From contig OX388343.1 of the NCBI GenBank assembly GCA_947579665.1, forward strand, positions 103,545,657-103,609,656: a stretch of DNA of 64,000 nt. The letters are read 5' to 3'. This DNA is from Sympetrum striolatum (taxonomy: Eukaryota > Arthropoda > Insecta > Odonata > Libellulidae). Below, piece by piece: positions 1 to 13,149 of this stretch. The notes below the pieces were generated by a model, which saw only the letters and a list, made by a program, of their open reading frames with translations, ran no database searches and had not been told where the DNA came from. A program made the position numbers and the translations under genes. Each line of letters opens with the position of its first letter. Positions within the stretch are counted from its first letter, which is position 1.

Positions 1-1254
1 CGTTTGCGCAATCTAAACAAAAAATAATTGGATTATTATTACTTTAAGATAAATATACGGTATAGATTAAAATATTTTTCAATGAAATTCGTTTCCATCA
101 ACTAATTATTTAACCCTTTCCTACTGAAAATATAAAATACATTAGTGAAATTATTACTGATTCCTTTAATTGTTCTACTAAATCTCTTTGTTCTGTTTAT
201 TTTCCAAAAAATACTTTATGACTAAAATATTTGTTTTATCTAATCGAAGGCTCTCTTAAATGATATTTGAAAGTTGTGCAGTCAGTATTGATTAGAGATT
301 ACCATTTGATATCTCTTTTGTTTTCTTATGCTTCTTATTTCTTGAGTTATCAACTCATGAAAGTGCACCTTCTTATTTAATGGATGCGTCAAGTGACGAA
401 GAAAAATAACCACAGAGGAATATTATTCACAAATATCATTCCATGCGGATTCAAGCAACTCTTTGCTGCTCCCTTCCTGTTTTAACACACTACTCCACCA
501 ATAGGTGTAACATTCGAAGTGCAAATTTATCAGTCAAAAGATAGCCACTTCACTAATTATGACATAAAAATTTAATAAATTGTTTCGTATCGCCGTAATA
601 ACTGTGATGTTGTAAATCTGGTTTCATAGAATTGAGATTGAGCAATAGAATGAACTGCTCCTCCAGAGACTCCCTATAGAATCAAACACTATCTTCCGAC
701 TGTTTACGACCAATAGATCAGAAAAAACAACATTCCTGTAAAAATCAGTTATCTACTATTAGACCGTTCTCATAACTATTTAAGAGACATTTAGAATTAT
801 CCATCTCTACGAATTAATTGATAAAGAAGTGACTATAGGAATAGAAAATCAGGATGTTTTTACCTTAATGTAGGAATAAATTACTTATGAAGCTTTACAA
901 AATTCACTACAAAGACAGTTCACCGCGGAAATTACCGAGGTAGATCGTTGGGAATTCCCTATTGCAATTTGATATACTCTGTAAACGAACTTATTTTCGG
1001 AAGACTTCCAATCTGACTAATAACTTATCGAAAGATCATTCCTTTACTTCATTTGCACTCCTTCAATGGTTGAATTATTAATGGTATCTTACGGACAGCT
1101 CCTGGCGTTCCTCAATACATCGTTAGCCAAAACATTTTCGCCAAGTACGAGATCGTGCATTTAAGTTGCAACGCAATCGATCCTTTTACTCGCTCGCTGA
1201 TACTAAATCCACAATGAAATTTTCCCCAAACTCATCTTATACAGAATCAAACAC
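1..1254. other. AT-rich non-coding stretch
   Basis: No reading frame, RNA gene or transposon end was recognised. The only structure seen is a 19-bp exact direct repeat (AGAATCAAACACTATCTTC) at 678-696 and again at 1243-1261, about 565 bp apart. Confidence 0.6.
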
Positions 1255-1680
1255 TATCTTCTACTCCAGAAGTGAATTCCGCGATCTTCCTTGGAGGCCC
1301 AATCAATATGGCGCCTGATATATAAAATATAACGACCCCTGGGCGCGCGCGTAGGAATTGCCCCAATCGCAGGGAACGGTTGACTTCGGGAATCGCTGAA
1401 GAAATGCGATAACAATATCCTTCATTATCCGACGCACCCTAAAAATCCTTCCCTGTTTCGGGAGCACCCCAAGCAGAGTCGCGATTCATCCGTATTCGAT
1501 AATGAGAAAGCGGGAGGAATTTATTTCCTCAATTCCCGTCGGGCATCTTCTGCCTTTTTAGTGGGTCACCAATCGATGGAGATCGATCCTCTCGAATGGA
1601 CAATGGACGGGAAAAGAGGGAATCGCATGGGTGCCCCGCGTCTGGATCCGCGAATGGCTGAAAATTAAAAGTTGAGAGCG
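1255..1680. other. GC/CpG-richer non-coding block
   Basis: This block is visibly richer in G+C and CpG than its surroundings, including a GGGCGCGCGCG tract near 1342-1352. All frames are interrupted and no splice-bounded exon stands out. It could be a regulatory or ancient conserved segment, but nothing in the sequence proves a function. Confidence 0.35.
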
Positions 1681-2518
1681 CATTTGTCGTAATTGTGCGA
1701 ATACTGTATCGATTGTATTCGAGAGATGGAAGCGTTTTTGAATCTTTTCGACAATTCTCTTCAGCGACTACAATTCGAGAGTATAATTAAATTAGGCAGA
1801 TTTTTTACCGTTGGAATCAAAAAGGCGTTATTCTCACGATTATGAGGAAAGTAACAGATATTTTAAAAATGAACCATTAACGAAGTTTTACAGAATTTAT
1901 TAATATAGCAACTAAAAGTGTCGTTTGATTACCAAAGTAGCATTTTAAAATTAAAACAGTCTGTTAAACCATACTCGTACATCTCATTGGGATGCCTATA
2001 TGTTTGGAGAAGACATAGATTTCAGTGATAGGATTCATCCGTGTATATGTTTAAAGTTCTCCAAAATTTTCAAATACACGTTTTTCCTGACTTTTCTTCT
2101 CACGAATATGGCGCAGGTCCTAATAATGATCTCCTAGTAATATTAGCTTTCTAAAGTTTAAAGTTTATCATGTCTACCTATTAAATTTCTTCTAAAATTG
2201 GCAATATAATACCGAAAAAATACCGGTAACATATTTATAGAGAATAAATATTAAACAGAGAATTGAAATCAGTTTATTTTATAATTGTTGTGCATCGTTG
2301 CACAATTTTAAGACGCTTCTGCGCGCAAACATTTTAAACAAAAATTAGCATTAAGCAACTCATCTTACTTAAAAACAATCTATACACTATAGAGTCAATT
2401 CATTTATGAATAAAAATTTAATTTTGATAACCAATGTATCGGGAAAGAAACGTTTGGAAAAAACAGGGCTTGTAATATAACATGGAATTTTATTGTTTTT
2501 TTTCGTCGTTTGCAATAC

Positions 2519-2541
<23 letters not shown>
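2519..2541. repeat. (TA)n microsatellite
   Basis: Uninterrupted alternating TA for about 23 bases, followed directly by a T9 run. Simple sequence, no gene context. Confidence 0.95.
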
Positions 2542-2549
<8 letters not shown>

Positions 2550-4013
2550 CCCAGTAAACGGTAAATAACTGACATTGATACCAAATCATCGTATTATGCT
2601 CTCCATAGATTTTCTCTCAGCCCATAGCGCATACAATAATAACTATTTATTACTTTCATTGCCTTTTGTCAGCCACTTTATTTAAATGATAGCATCATCG
2701 GGTCTGATTATGCTAGCACATGAACCTAGCTGTTTATTAAATAAGTATTTAGTAAAAAGTACTATGGAAGAAATGCAGAGTTATTTCTCGTGTGAAATAA
2801 GCTCTTTTTTCAACTTGTAAATAAACAATTTATTGTGTGCATGTTTCGTTATCATATAAATTTTCCGGATGATTTCAAATTCCTGGTCTGCAAAAAAATT
2901 AAAATTTCGGTCTCACATAATAGCACTGAAGTCAAAAGGGTTAAAGCACCATGAGTGGGTTGGGGGAAAGAAGTCTGTGAGAAGTCAATGGCACCCAGTA
3001 ATGGATTATGTTCGTCAACATGTCCTCTCTTTCTTTATTTATTCCCTTTTTCGATCCTTTCTCTATTGACTTTTTCCATTTATCTCTTTCTCTGAGAGCA
3101 TTTTCGCCATCCGTGGGAAAAAATTCGGGCCTTTTGAAGTGAAAGATTCCCCTTCGACTTTGATGACATCGGAAATCATTCGAATCCTCTGTTATTTTCG
3201 ACGGAAAGTGAGTCGAAAGCATCCGATAAATTTCACATACCGAGAGAAAGAATACCACGGACTTCTATATCCAATTAGTTTACCCGCAAATTCAACATAT
3301 ATCGGTATTTATATCTATGAACTGAAGATGTAAAGGGAGTTTTATAAAAGAAATATCAATCGGATGTGGTTTAGGTCGATATTTAGCCTATTTATTATAC
3401 AAATAAAACAACTAAAGTATTGCAATGTGTGCCTAAAATTCTTACAATAGCCAAAAATTAATTCGTTATTATATATCTTAAACGAAAACACGTAAAATGG
3501 GAACTTACCAATAAATGGCCATCCTCAATTTAATTATGGCAATAAAGAAAATCCTTCTTGTTTAGTTTTGCATTAAAATACATTGAAAATAGTTTGATTC
3601 GTGGAGATGAATTAAATACTCTAATTCCATTAAAGTATTTAATTACATATGTAGCATATGTACAGAATCAATTGCCAAGTAAAATTATACTTGCGTGAAA
3701 GGAGAAGTGAGGGAAATATCCTGTAAGAAGGAATGCCATTTTAGACATCAATTTATACAAATATTATTATTTATTATGTCATAAAAATCACTTTCCTGAT
3801 ATGCACACATATTTTGTTGAAATTATATGAAGAGTAACTGCGTTACAAATGGACTCTAAATCTGCGATTTTTACTCAGGTTGTTTAATCTTCGTTGATAA
3901 TCGTAATTGAAAAAGCCTAATTAGTCTATATAAAAGTCAGTAAGGCTCCCAGAAAGTTCAATTATCTATCAATAGTCTTGTAGTTAACTGAAGGTGCTTG
4001 CTTTACACATCCA

Positions 4014-4068
4014 ATGAGCAGAAGGTTTTAAATATAGAATATACTTCGATGAGCAGAAGGTTATAAAT
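4014..4068 (+). repeat. short tandem duplication, period 35 bp
   Basis: The 20-mer ATGAGCAGAAGGTTTTAAAT at 4014-4033 recurs at 4049-4068 with one mismatch (TTATAAAT in place of TTTTAAAT). It is a local direct duplication in non-coding DNA. Confidence 0.85.
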
Positions 4069-4430
4069 TAATATACCGATCATAACAAATTCATTAGATA
4101 ATAGCGGTCATTGTCGGCTTTCCACAGGTCCTTCATCGCTATTCGGAGACAACAGGAAGGCTCAGATTACAGATCTTTCGTTGTTCCAGAACCGTAATGG
4201 TGGCTGGCTGTGAATTGCTTTTCACTTGAGATGCATATATTAGTATTTTCAATTGTTGGGACGGCGGGCAAAACTTTTCACCTTCTTACGTGATTTTCCA
4301 GCACAAACTCCTTCACTAATATTTATACTTCCACGTGCATATACTATGTGAAATCGCCTCAGTCCAAACTGTTCATCATTTGCGAGTTCTTCGTTATCCG
4401 ATGTAATGATTGAATCAAGCAAGCTCCTGC

Positions 4431-4990
4431 TTTGAAAATGAAACTTAATTTAGAAATTTTCATTTACGAGATTTTCACGTGCATGGAGGTATCTCGCGGA
4501 AGTTACGCGAGGTGGAAAACTAACGAAAAAATGCTGAGAACCGTCCACGAAGAGAGAGAGGGGGGCCTTCGTCTTGCGCCTCTTGCAGAAGAAAAGGGAG
4601 AGAGACAAGTAGGCTCAGCGAGAAACTCAATCCATTTCCAGAGAACGGTAATAAAAACCCAACGCGGCAGAAATAAGGACTGGGACCGAATCTTCGCGTA
4701 AGTTTCAATCCCGTTCGCTCGGATGAATAACGATTTGAAGGAATGCGAGGGGAAACCGGTAAAAAGGAACGTTTTTTGCGGCTTCGGCTCAAGGATGAGG
4801 AAAAAGAAGATTAAAGACGTGGAATAGATAAATAGAATGAAAAGAATGGTAGCGGATGGAAGGGATGGCTCGAGAAAGAAAAAATAAACAATTTCATTAC
4901 GGCTGAAACGACTCTTCTGGTTATGTTGCGCTTCCGCATTTTAGCAGAGGTACCGGGATCGACTCCTTGGAAGAGAGCAAACACGAAGCA
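4431..4990. other. purine-rich, moderately GC-rich block
   Basis: The plus strand is rich in GA runs (for example GAGAGAGAGGGGGG near 4553). Open frames occur on both strands over the same DNA (about 89 codons plus, 90 codons minus). That is typical of composition-driven open frames, and neither translation has a recognisable domain. I do not call a gene. Confidence 0.4.
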
Positions 4991-7900
4991 CGCGAGATAG
5001 GGAATTATGATGAGAATAAAGTTTTACTGGGGGATATTTACTTATTTTACAAAGCTCCCCTCGTAGTTCACGTCATATTTATTTTACTGCACATATTTCA
5101 TTCTGAATGCTATTTATTCTGCGTCGTATTTGTTGTCAGCGAAGCGAAAGAAAATTTGACTACCATGAAAGTAGTCTTCCACGATCAATGGCAATGCTTT
5201 TGGGTTTTCAGCAGGATTGTTTCTTAAGAACCTCCAACCGGACTCATCGGGTTTAATAAAAATCAAGCCGGTTCTTGGGAATCAAAGATGTCTTTTTCCT
5301 TGAAATTCGTTAAAACGTTTCTAATGACTATGTTAGTTCAAATGTATTTTACTCGTACGTCTAATTTACATTGAAATTTTGTGTACAATTCCCCAGTGAA
5401 ATCCAAAAATTACCGCAGAAAACTATTCATGCAATTCTCAGAGAAAAATATCTGAGTTAATGCACTCCAAATTTTCCGTAATGTCACTACAAACCATTAT
5501 TGGCAGGGGTGTAAAAGGATTTTTCTTGTAAAAAAAACATATATAACCCTAACTGAAATTACTGCAATGCCTTAGTTGTGTCAAAAAAGTTTTTTTAATT
5601 CGCCGCGTGGGGTCAATGTAACCCCAAAATTTTATGACCATTTAAAATGGTTAAAACAGTAGTTATTCTCTAATGCTCCGCCGGGAGAGCGACCAGAAGT
5701 GATTATTTAAATTTAACGCTTCCTAATCTTTTCTCAGAGTTCTTGAACGCTGTTAACTAGAGTAACAAAATAACAAAAATATTGTCTGCTAGATCAAAAT
5801 TGATAAATTTTTCGGATATTTAGCGCTTCTGATTCTGAATGTCTAACATTATCTGACGAGAAATTTCATGGAAGATACGCCAGCTTGGTGTTTTATATAT
5901 AATTTAACTAGAAGAAATAGGAAAAAAATAATCTCGACAGTAAAATCTTCTAGCGTGTGAAAGCAATTTAGTAGTAGCATGCAGTAAATGTTTCTCATAA
6001 GAAAGTCTTGAGAAATAATTATTTCAATAACTTGCAAGATGTTTTGTGGCTTTTTGATCAGGCTGTAACAACTCGCTGTTGGCATAAAACCACTTTTCTC
6101 GCTTCCGTACATGAAAGAGATTAAAGTAAGGGCTTAAAAAGAGGAGAAGGTAGTTTATGGGTGTAGAGAGGGAGAAAGAAGGAAGAAGGAGTGAAAGGGA
6201 GTAAAGAAGATGAGAGAGGAAAATTAAAAAATAGGCTTGAGAAACGTAGAGCGTAAGAATTTTTCCTTCTCCGACAACATTATGAATTTGTGTAGAAGGG
6301 ATTATTTAAATTAATTCCAATCATTATAATAATTGGGGTTTAAAATTAATTGATACTAGAGTTATGAAAAGAGACGATAATAATTAATGGTTGGTGAGTT
6401 TTTAGATTGTTTACTTTGCCAATTTTGAATAAATAAATCGCGAGACTGCATTAGAGAGGCATTGCCTCAAACGCCGCCTATTGAAGCCTAAGATTTTTGC
6501 TGATATACTGGTTGTAAATGTTTATAGTACTAAGAAATAAATTTGATCAATTTGACATCAAATGATTCTAGCTGTTTGCCCACCACCTTATCTCCCAGTG
6601 TGTATCTGTTTCCTGGTGAATCAATTCAGCCCAATTTAAGTTGTAAATTAGTCAGGAGGTATCAATATTAGCTTGTGCGTAAGGTTAAGGTTAAGGTTAG
6701 AGGAAACAAATGAGACAAACTGACTAGAGAATTTGAATGTAGTAATCCTAGTAATAGAGAAAATATGAATAGAAGCCCCAATTTCAGACGAGAAGCTAGA
6801 AATACTTAGACAAAAATCATTCACTCACAGTGGATTACTCCAATCAATTCCCTTACACCGAGAATAATTTATTCAGAAGAAGATTTCAAAAATGTTATTT
6901 ATAGCTATAAAGCGAAGAGGCTATAGTAATGAGGATAAATTTTAAATAAGTACACATAAATGTATAAATATGGAAGCGAGATGAAATAGAGATGATTAAA
7001 TAGCATTAGAACTAAAAGAATTGACTAAATGAACACATTTTTACAATTGATTACCAGAATGTAGAAAAAATAGAGCTGCAACCTGTGTCCTGTACATGGA
7101 GCTGTAACTGGAAACATATTTTGAAATTTGCCTTCTTTCTTCTGAGAAATACTCTAGAAGGGAAGAATATGTCTACTCCTATGAAAATAATTCTAGTCGC
7201 GAATTGTCTACGAAAAAAAAAGAATTTCCTGAGGGAAAGGATTTACTCACTTTTAGTGATATCCGAGGAAACATTACACCAATTTCCAAAGCTTAGTTAA
7301 CAGGCACCAATGAATGAGGAATGTACGCTAACACATTTGCCTTTCAAAAGGCTCATTGATGGATCTCATTTTTTGGAACATTGATCATTCATCACATTAC
7401 TCGAGCATAAAATATTATCAGATAATATTACAATTATGAATGTAATTAGCATATTCTTTACAAAACTTTAAATTGATGGTAGCCCTATCGTTTCTCTCTC
7501 TCGCTACGATTTATCAACATTGTAACAACCAAAACGTTATTGACATACGCACATCAGTTTAATCAATACAGAAGCTTGCATATGAGAGCTTAGAACTCAT
7601 CCAAATCTTTATAGATTTATCAATAAAGATCAAGCGCCATTAGTTCAGCGCAACGCAAATAAAATAGAAAATAGTAGAAAACGTGTCATAGACAAGTGCT
7701 CGAGGGAATGGATGCCAGAGGATATATCCCACTCGTATTAGGATGAAAGGGGCGGTGTACTCTATGGGAAGGGAAGAAGAAGTTGAGCGAAAGGAAATGA
7801 GTCACAATAAGAGCGAAATGAATGAAGGATATGAAAGTCCACCCTAGCAGGAGACGATCGGATGGGGCTCGCCGCCGGGGTGGACGTTGGAGCTCAATTT

Positions 7901-8940
7901 GGGTAATGCACATACTTTAGACAACCGCATCTTCTACTTGCATGGATGTCTCCGCTGCAGATGCCTTCAATTTTACCCGTTTTTTTATTTCACGTCCCGT
8001 GAAAACTTAATTTACACATGATTGCTGCGAGGAAGCTCGGAGATGGAGCGGATGTTTCTTTTCAGACAATGGGATTCCGGAGAGAATCATCTCGTTGGTT
8101 TCTCTAAATATTCTTGCCCAGCGTCAAACATTTGAGTTCGCTCGAGCGCATCATGAGTTATCCAATACCGTAAACGCGTTTTGTGTTCACGTTTTCACTC
8201 ACCGAGAGAGCGAGTCTTTTGGAGCAGCTCTCGGTTTATTCCACGTAGTGGAAATAAGGGATGTTTCCCAATGTAATAATGTGCTCACAGGTGCTTAAAG
8301 GTATAAATCTTGATACAAGTGCATCCTGTGAGCTCTTTACACGGTTTGGTATTCATTCTTTAAAGATATTACGGCAAAATTCGATCCATTTCATTTGGGA
8401 AAACACCGCGCGGTGTTTTTGTTCCATCTATGTCGCGATGTATTAATTTGCTCACATCACCAACATCCAATTGTGATACCAAATGATGAACGTTTCAGTG
8501 GAAACATGATTTTCGGTATAACATGAAGGGGAGAATTAATTCTCACACATTTTATAGTTCACATTCCATCGCGAAAGAAAATGGTGATATATAAAACCCC
8601 ATCGTGAATCATGGCTCCCGGACGGTCGAGTGGGTTTTGCTTTTGTTGATAACGACGCATGGTTTGACCGAATGTCGCTATCATCTTAGCTTTCGAAGAA
8701 TTTTCTTCAGTACCCCTTCTACTTTCTGAATCATTTCCTCAGGAAGCTTAAGGAGGCTCAATGAAGGCTGCATTTCATCACTTTAACAGGTCATCCTCTA
8801 GGAAGCCTAATTTTTATTGATAGATAACAACTTCATCAACAATATTTGCCCCCCCCCATTTTCTCAATGGGCAATAATTAACCCATAGCCTGACAAAACG
8901 ACAGAAAATCTCGCTTCATTTTATACTGTTGGATTATTAA
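4991..8940. other. non-coding stretch with a possible DNA-transposon terminus
   Basis: No supported gene. At 5595 a TTAA is followed within ten bases by CGCGTGGGGTCA and then TAACCCC. This recalls the sub-terminal GGGGTCA/TGACCCC hairpins of piggyBac-like elements, but no partner end was found. Bases 7680-7910 are purine-rich with overlapping chance frames. Three GTTAAG units near 6680 are not an arthropod telomere array. Confidence 0.45.
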
Positions 8941-9144
8941 GCATGATTAATGAAAGCATTTGCTTTTTGCCTTATGTTTCTCAGTCACTATGTATCGTTC
9001 CATTGACTCGCTAGGTGTCCAAGCGCTTCACCGCTATCTTGCGGTGAATTCAGTTTGGGAGAAACTTCTTTGGGTATACATTATAATAAATTTTCCATTT
9101 ATTAGTTTTATTCTCTTGGTGCTAACGGAAAGTATCCACGTTCT

Positions 9145-10560
9145 TATATTTATTTATTTATTAGTAAGTATCAACAAACAGCACGAGGCCAATTACATTT
9201 GACGAAATAACAAGAAGCAAGCAAAAACCAACAGTCAGTGTAAAACAGTCAAAATAAAACATCAAATCAACAACATAAAATTAATTTAAATAATGAATAA
9301 AATTATAAAAAGTCAATCTCTTGCAACCATATTTTGGATGGATTTAAGAGGAGAGAAGAAAGGGTCGAAGTGAATGTTGGAAGAAAGGGAGTTGAAAATT
9401 GAAGGAAAAAGAGTGATCGTTTTACAGTTGATGGAGTGCTCAGAGAGAAGGTATCAGATAGGCGAGTTGTTCTCGAAGGAACTCGAAAAGAGATAGTAGG
9501 AAAGGAGAATTGATCTTGCAGTTAATTATATTATACAGGAAGGAGATGTCGGAGGAAGTATGAGAGGCTTTGATAGTAGGAAGATTGAGGTGATTTAGAA
9601 GATGAGCTTTAGGCTTGTTTTTGCAAGATGGCGCTCGAAAACAGACTATTTTTAAAAAGAAGTTTAAGACACGATTGAGAGTAGAGAGGTTGGAATCGGA
9701 AGACATGGTCCATATTGAAGAGCAGTAAGTGAGAAGAGGAAGATCACAGCTTGAGAAGTAGGTGCGAAGAGAGTCTGGATACCTGATGCCGGTAAATCTG
9801 TATAGCATCCCCAGGCAAGACTGGCGAGATGGCTCTTTTTTTAACATAGTTTATACGATCAGAGAAGTTTAGCTTTTCATCAATAAATACCCCTAGATCT
9901 TTGCATGAAGTAACTTTAGGAATGTAGCTATTGTATATGAGGAAGTCGTTACAATTTTTTTCTTTTTTTTAAGTGATGGAATTGACACAAAACCTTTCTG
10001 GATTTAAATTCAACTTCCAGGAGGAGGACTGTGATAGCGTTAATCGAGTCTTGGAGAGCAGAACAGTCACTTTTGGCATTGATATTTGTAAAACTTTTGC
10101 AGCCATCAGCAAATAATAATACCTGGCTTTCATTTCTAATGACATTGGGGAGACCATCAATAAACAGAGAAAAGAAATACGGACCTAGGACACTCCCTTG
10201 CGCAACACCGGAAAGTACAGGAGCCCATGTTGAGGAGTGGTTGCTCAAAACTACCCTTTGCTTTCTATTGAAAAGAAAGCTACTAAGTAGGGAAAGAAAA
10301 TTAACGTCAATACCATATCTAAGTTGAAGTTTATGCAGTAGGAGAGAGTGGTCGGAGGGTCGAACGCTTTGGCAAAGTCGATGTAACAAAAATCCAATTG
10401 AGAATTACTTTGAATTGTTTCAACTGCATGATACTGAAGGGAGAAGAGATTGGTGAAGCACGAGCGTCCAGGAAGAAAACCATGTTGCACTTGAGAGAGG
10501 CGAAGTCCGAAAGTCTTCTCAAAATTATCCTCTCACAAACCACTGCCTTATATATTATTG
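9145..10560 (-). mobile_element. 5'-truncated, dead Jockey/CR1-type LINE
   Basis: This is the 3' part of a non-LTR retrotransposon read on the minus strand. It covers the reverse-transcriptase palm and thumb, the C-terminal region, a 3' UTR of roughly 300 bases and a short (TAAA)n tail at 9145-9163 (ATTT on the plus strand). The 5' side stops near 10560 without endonuclease or gag, as expected from incomplete target-primed reverse transcription. No target-site duplication could be identified. Jockey and CR1 proteins are similar here, so I leave the superfamily open. Several frameshifts and a changed catalytic residue show it cannot make active enzyme. A tRNA-like SINE head lies about 60 bp beyond its 5' limit. 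Confidence 0.9.
9440..10543 (-). pseudogene. reverse transcriptase pseudogene of the LINE
   Basis: Read from 10543 downward, three or more frames must be combined. The order of family blocks is: CERIILRRLS (palm entry); QHGFLPGRSC-TNL with YIDFAKAFD, which carries the first catalytic Asp (about 10490-10370); then, after a frameshift, the core with GVAQGSVLGP and LLFADG (about 10389-9949). Next comes DLGVFIDEKLNF in another frame (about 9925-9850), and finally a thumb region with LLTYCSSIW (about 9847-9440). The catalytic F/Y-A-D-D box reads FADG, so its second Asp is lost. These blocks are standard for LINE reverse transcriptases, which copy the element RNA at a nicked target. The product is inferred to be inactive. 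Confidence 0.9.
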
Positions 10561-10612
10561 TATCACTAAAACTGCAGCTTTGATCTCCTGATTTTCAATT
10601 CTGATCTTTCAG

Positions 10613-10690
10613 CGATCCTCTGATAGTCGAGCGGATAGCGCGCTCCTCTGTTATGAAAGTCGTTTGGGTTCGATACCCGATCTGGGCAAA
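10613..10690 (+). repeat. tRNA-like Pol III head (SINE)
   Basis: An A-box-like TAGTCGAGCGG at 10624-10634 and a B-box-like GTTCGATAC at 10668-10676 are spaced as in a tRNA. The bases around the B box can form a five-pair T-arm (TTGGG with CCCGA). The would-be acceptor stem does not pair and no anticodon arm is convincing, so this is not a functional tRNA. It is best read as the promoter head of a tRNA-derived SINE, with the body grading into AT-rich sequence towards 10750. Confidence 0.6.
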
Positions 10691-12943
10691 TATTTATCGC
10701 TGTTCACCCAGCAACGTTATATACAAGGTCAGAAATCTGAATTAATTGGTACTAACACGACAGAGTTGGAATGTGTTTTCCAATAAATCAAATGATTCCA
10801 TTCCATTAAATCCATGATTCCATATCCAATGAATTAATTAGTTTATTTAAATAAAATATTTTTTTAGGAATTCATTGAATAAACTTAATTATTCAATGAA
10901 ATAAATTAAACTCGGGAAATCAAAGGATTAAAATTTAATAAAAACAGTTCTCGTTTGAAAATAAGGAGCCTTAATTCGGGAATATCAATCACATGCTTGT
11001 ATTTCTATGAAGGACACGGGAATTGAAAGTTGTATTTGAGAACATTACTCTTTACTCTAGCTCAAAGTCATGCCTCAGCTCATACCAAAGTCATAAACTG
11101 CTCCTGTAACCGCCGCAAAACATGCGCCATCGTAAACATTTAATTTTTCCTAATCGATTAAGTATCTACAAGTTGAATTTAGAATGTTTTTCAGAATGCG
11201 GAAGGAGGCCCTTTGAGATATCGTCTCAGATGCAGAGAATCTGATGAGGTCATGAAAAGTACGTTTAGGATTAATTAATTACTATCCTGTGCTTAAATAG
11301 ATCAACGAACTGTATATAATACAAATGAAAGATTAAAAAAGAAAATATTTGAATCCTTACAAAGATAGATTAGAAAGCTCCCTCCGAGAATAAAACCTCT
11401 CTGCGCGATTTTCGGAGTTATCGAGAGATGAGATCTTTAATTATTTTCGAGGAAATATTTTTAATCTCTTTTGGGAAGGAGATTGAAAAAGCTAAGGTAC
11501 CTAGCAGCTGAACAGTATATATTGTTTCGGAAATTAAAAAAGAAATATGAATTGAAATTATTAAGAAAATATTTTTATTATCCAAACATTTCATCTATTG
11601 GTGATGTGATTTCTAATAAGACATCTTGTCTGGATGGTTTTATGAATGGTATTAATTAATATCCAAGGAAAATCAAAAGTTAAAAATAACCTGCTTCCTA
11701 TTACTACGAATTACATAGTGTGAATTCCTAACTTTCAGTATGAAATTATTTCAGAAAAAAATTGAAGAAAAACTAGAAAAATATGCAAATATCAGGAACA
11801 TTTATTTATATTCGCCGCTTGTATTTCCAACTGACGTTTATAAAATAATATATACATTTAAAGAAAAAAATAATAATAGAAAAATAAAAAGTAAAATACT
11901 TATAATGATAGTTATTTTTATCGTTACATAACCCTTCTTTGCGCTTTAGATATTTTCTACCTTCGATAAAACTGTGTTCAGCCAGGTCATTTCATTTGGG
12001 AATGCATCGTGCATTTGCGAGATTGACTCGACGAATCCAGGAAAAGTAAACAAAATAATTGAAGACGAACTTAATGACTATGGCATTGTTTGTTATCATT
12101 CCTCGCAACCAGGGATCCCACATCACAATGGCTTTCGGCTACAGCATGGATATCGTCATTACGATGCTTAAAAACGCCGCTGGCACGCCTCCTTCATCAA
12201 CTGATGACCGGATGGCAGATCCGCATGTATATCCAAGAAAGCATTATCTATGGATGAAAGGCGTTATTACGGGTCCTATCCACTCTTGATTTCGCCATTT
12301 ACGGTAAACACAGCTTTCAATTGCACTGCCTCAGGGCTGCGGAAGAAACCAGGTCCTCATTAAAGATAGAAAAAATACGCCAAGTTTCGCCTCGTTATTC
12401 GATACAGCGATTCTTTCTTCATACCCTCTCAAGTGCAATGAACCGTCGGCTAAATTTTAATTTAATACGGAATCGAGAGGGAATAATTAAGACATTATGC
12501 CTCTCGTTTTGTTCGATCATTAACTCCTTAAGTTGTTCGAAATGTGTCCGTAGGTGTTAATGGGAAGGTGCCATGCAAGCGATCGGGAAAAGTAAGTGTA
12601 TTCGATGGCTTTTAAGAGATACGCTCGTTTATCCCTATCGGTTCTCAATTGTGTAAAAGGGGAAAGAAATATGTTGCAATATGCCAAAATAATAGAAATT
12701 CTACGATGAATGCCTTCTGAAATTCATGATAAAGTGTATCTAATATAATCACTTGGGACCAATCAAACTATTAGCAGGTATGGAGATATAGGAATAAGAA
12801 TAATATTTTATTTATTCTTCTTTTTGATTCCCTTCGAATAATTTATTTCAGTTTATTATTTATATTTATTTAACATTGTATAAACATAATTTTCTAAATA
12901 TAAAATCAGTTGACGAAGCTGCCACTATGTGGAACTCCATAAC
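10691..12943. other. AT-rich non-coding stretch
   Basis: No recognised gene or repeat. Open frames at 11471-11931 are lysine/isoleucine/tyrosine-rich translations of AT-rich DNA without domain features. Frames between 11974 and 12560 overlap one another in different phases and resemble nothing known to me. Confidence 0.5.
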
Positions 12944-13090
12944 GTTAGTAAGGAAAAGAACACTTTGTTTTAGTTCCACAGGATAATTTAGGCCTTGGCC
13001 TTGCCAGAAGATGACTAGACCTCAGTTGAAACCGGTCGCACAATAAATTATTCTGTGGAACTAAGACAAAGTGCTCTATTCCTTACTAAC
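12944..13090. mobile_element. 147-bp inverted-repeat (fold-back/MITE) element
   Basis: Two 47-base arms, 12944-12990 and 13044-13090, are inverted copies. By eye 43 of 47 positions match, starting GTTAGTAAGGAA and ending in ATAATTTA. The 53-base centre contains GAAGATGACTAGACC and GAAACCGGTCG, a bipartite motif found in several other repeats in this window. There is no coding capacity. The outer flanks do not show an obvious target-site duplication, so the superfamily is unassigned. Confidence 0.85.
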
Positions 13091-13149
13091 ATTTTCTTAT
13101 TATGTTGAATTTTATTATAAGGCGCATATATACATATATATCGGGTCCT

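Larger units (their letters stand above)
1681..4430. other. AT-rich non-coding stretch
   Basis: No supportable gene. Short open frames on both strands between 2870 and 3330 overlap each other, have no recognisable domain and are judged to be chance. A (TA)n tract and a 35-bp-period duplication in this stretch are listed separately. Confidence 0.55.

Noticed and set aside
5595..5625. TTAA followed by GTGGGGTCA...TAACCCC, piggyBac-like terminus
   Set aside because: No second terminus or flanking TTAA partner could be paired; kept only as a remark.
6680..6700. GTTAAGGTTAAGGTTA run resembling a telomere repeat
   Set aside because: Only about three units and not the arthropod TTAGG unit.
8985..9073. 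89-bp segment with acceptor-like TTTCTCAG and donor-like GTATAC, open for 29 codons
   Set aside because: Too short to separate from chance splice matches in 64 kb, and no phase-compatible partner was found nearby.
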